Positions 63,445 through 64,000 of a stretch of 64,000 nt of DNA are shown piece by piece. Numbering within the stretch: the stretch's first letter is position 1; each line of letters starts with the position of its first letter. Under the pieces are notes generated by a model. It saw nothing but the letters and a program-made list of their open reading frames with translations. It was not told the DNA's origin and searched no databases. Made by a program: the position numbers and the translations under genes. Origin of the DNA: Sporomusa ovata DSM 2662 (GTDB lineage Bacteria > Bacillota > Negativicutes > Sporomusales > Sporomusaceae); NCBI RefSeq assembly GCF_000445445.1, contig NZ_ASXP01000005.1, positions 53 to 64,052 of the forward strand, given 5' to 3'.

Positions 63445-64000
63445 TTGGAGACGCATGGAATATTAGAAAAACGGGTTATTCAGAATCTCTTCTACTGTCA
63501 AGTCTCTAACTTTATTAAATGTTTGAGACCGAAGCAGTGGAGCAAAAATCTGTTAGTGCTTGGTGCACTGTTATTTTCAATTTCCAACGTTACTCTGACA
63601 CAGGTCTTGGAAGGTCTAACTGCATTTATATTGTTTTGTTTAGGCTCAGGCAGCATCTACATTCTAAATGATTTTGTCGACCGCGAACTTGACAGGCTGC
63701 ATCCGCAGAAGTGCCGGCGCCCAATGGCTTCTGGCGAACTAAATCCCTATGCGGGTCTATTCCTGGGAATTGTCCTGGCCCTCGGCACCTGTATGTACGC
63801 CTTTACTTTAAGAGAGTCTTTCGGGTTAGTGCTGGTAACCTATTTAGTAATAAATATCGCCTATTCATTAAAGCTCAAGAACGTTGTGCTGCTGGATATT
63901 ATGGCCATCGCCTTCGGATTTGTCCTGCGGGCGGTTGGCGGCGGATTGGCAATCGGTGTTCAGTTGACGCCGTGGTTTTTATTATGCACCTTATTATTAG
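63445..64000 (+). CDS. UbiA-family prenyltransferase, 5' part (cut by window edge)
   Basis: TTG start with GGGGTGAT upstream; at least 185 codons. CLRPKQWSKNLLVLGALLF and NDFVDRELDRLHPQKCRRPMASG give the NDxxDxxxD metal/diphosphate-binding motif, with multiple membrane helices. The LRPKQWSKN opening is typical of decaprenyl-phosphate phosphoribosyltransferase-like members, which attach a sugar phosphate to a polyprenyl phosphate for wall polysaccharide synthesis; other UbiA roles remain possible. The 3' end lies outside the window. Confidence 0.85.
   Translation, partial: METHGILEKRVIQNLFYCQVSNFIKCLRPKQWSKNLLVLGALLFSISNVTLTQVLEGLTAFILFCLGSGSIYILNDFVDRELDRLHPQKCRRPMASGELNPYAGLFLGIVLALGTCMYAFTLRESFGLVLVTYLVINIAYSLKLKNVVLLDIMAIAFGFVLRAVGGGLAIGVQLTPWFLLCTLLL

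Overview
The window looks like chromosomal DNA of a spore-forming, anaerobic, double-membrane Firmicute (Negativicutes, most likely Sporomusaceae). Three things point there. Outer-membrane machinery (a TpsB translocator, a TpsA exoprotein and a TonB-dependent receptor) sits beside typical low-GC Firmicute genes with strong GGAGG ribosome sites. Sporulation-type signalling is present (a Spo0E-like peptide and a PAS histidine kinase). The metabolism is anaerobic (HydG, a molybdopterin enzyme, an HdrDE-like protein and many radical SAM enzymes). The assignment is inference; no database search was possible.

Layout. 1-0.76 kb: 5' end of a 16S rRNA gene on the minus strand, with an expanded V1 helix and tandem promoters. 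0.76-6.3 kb: Spo0E-like peptide, histidine kinase, two radical SAM proteins, amidase. 6.4-8.7 kb: oligoendopeptidase F and a zinc-ribbon protein. 8.9-11.7 kb: a three-gene end-joining operon (ligase, Ku, polymerase). 11.8-16.6 kb, minus: PEP carboxykinase, threonine synthase, two probable tRNA-editing proteins and a small ACT-like protein. 16.7-23.5 kb: HD-GYP protein, NAD synthetase, a zinc-ribbon membrane protein, an unrecognised 515-residue protein and an NlpC/P60 hydrolase. 24.3-30.4 kb: a TetR-controlled YbhGFSR-like ABC exporter and a divergent orphan membrane fusion protein. 30.6-35.6 kb: HydG with its small regulator behind an attenuator-like leader, a molybdopterin oxidoreductase and a DUF1848 protein. 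35.6-42.4 kb: wall hydrolases, a metallopeptidase-like protein, a MarR regulator and an HdrDE-like fusion. 42.4-49.5 kb, minus: an ECF-type importer with two Ig-like surface proteins, one carrying a G9 tract that throws it out of frame, plus a TiaS-like protein and several small proteins. 50.4-61.1 kb: TpsB, a 2099-residue TpsA and a TonB receptor in the order of an hxuB-hxuA-hxuC locus. 61.6 kb to the end: a secreted Ig/FN3 protein and the start of a UbiA-type prenyltransferase, separated by 10-bp phased T-rich repeats.

At least thirteen copies of a CGCAGAG palindromic element lie between genes; six fall around the secretion/TonB locus. They fall into at least two subfamilies with conserved outer flanks. 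The two loci most likely to be biologically new are the ECF importer with its Ig-like surface proteins (42.4-49.5 kb) and the two-partner secretion/TonB locus (50.4-61.1 kb).
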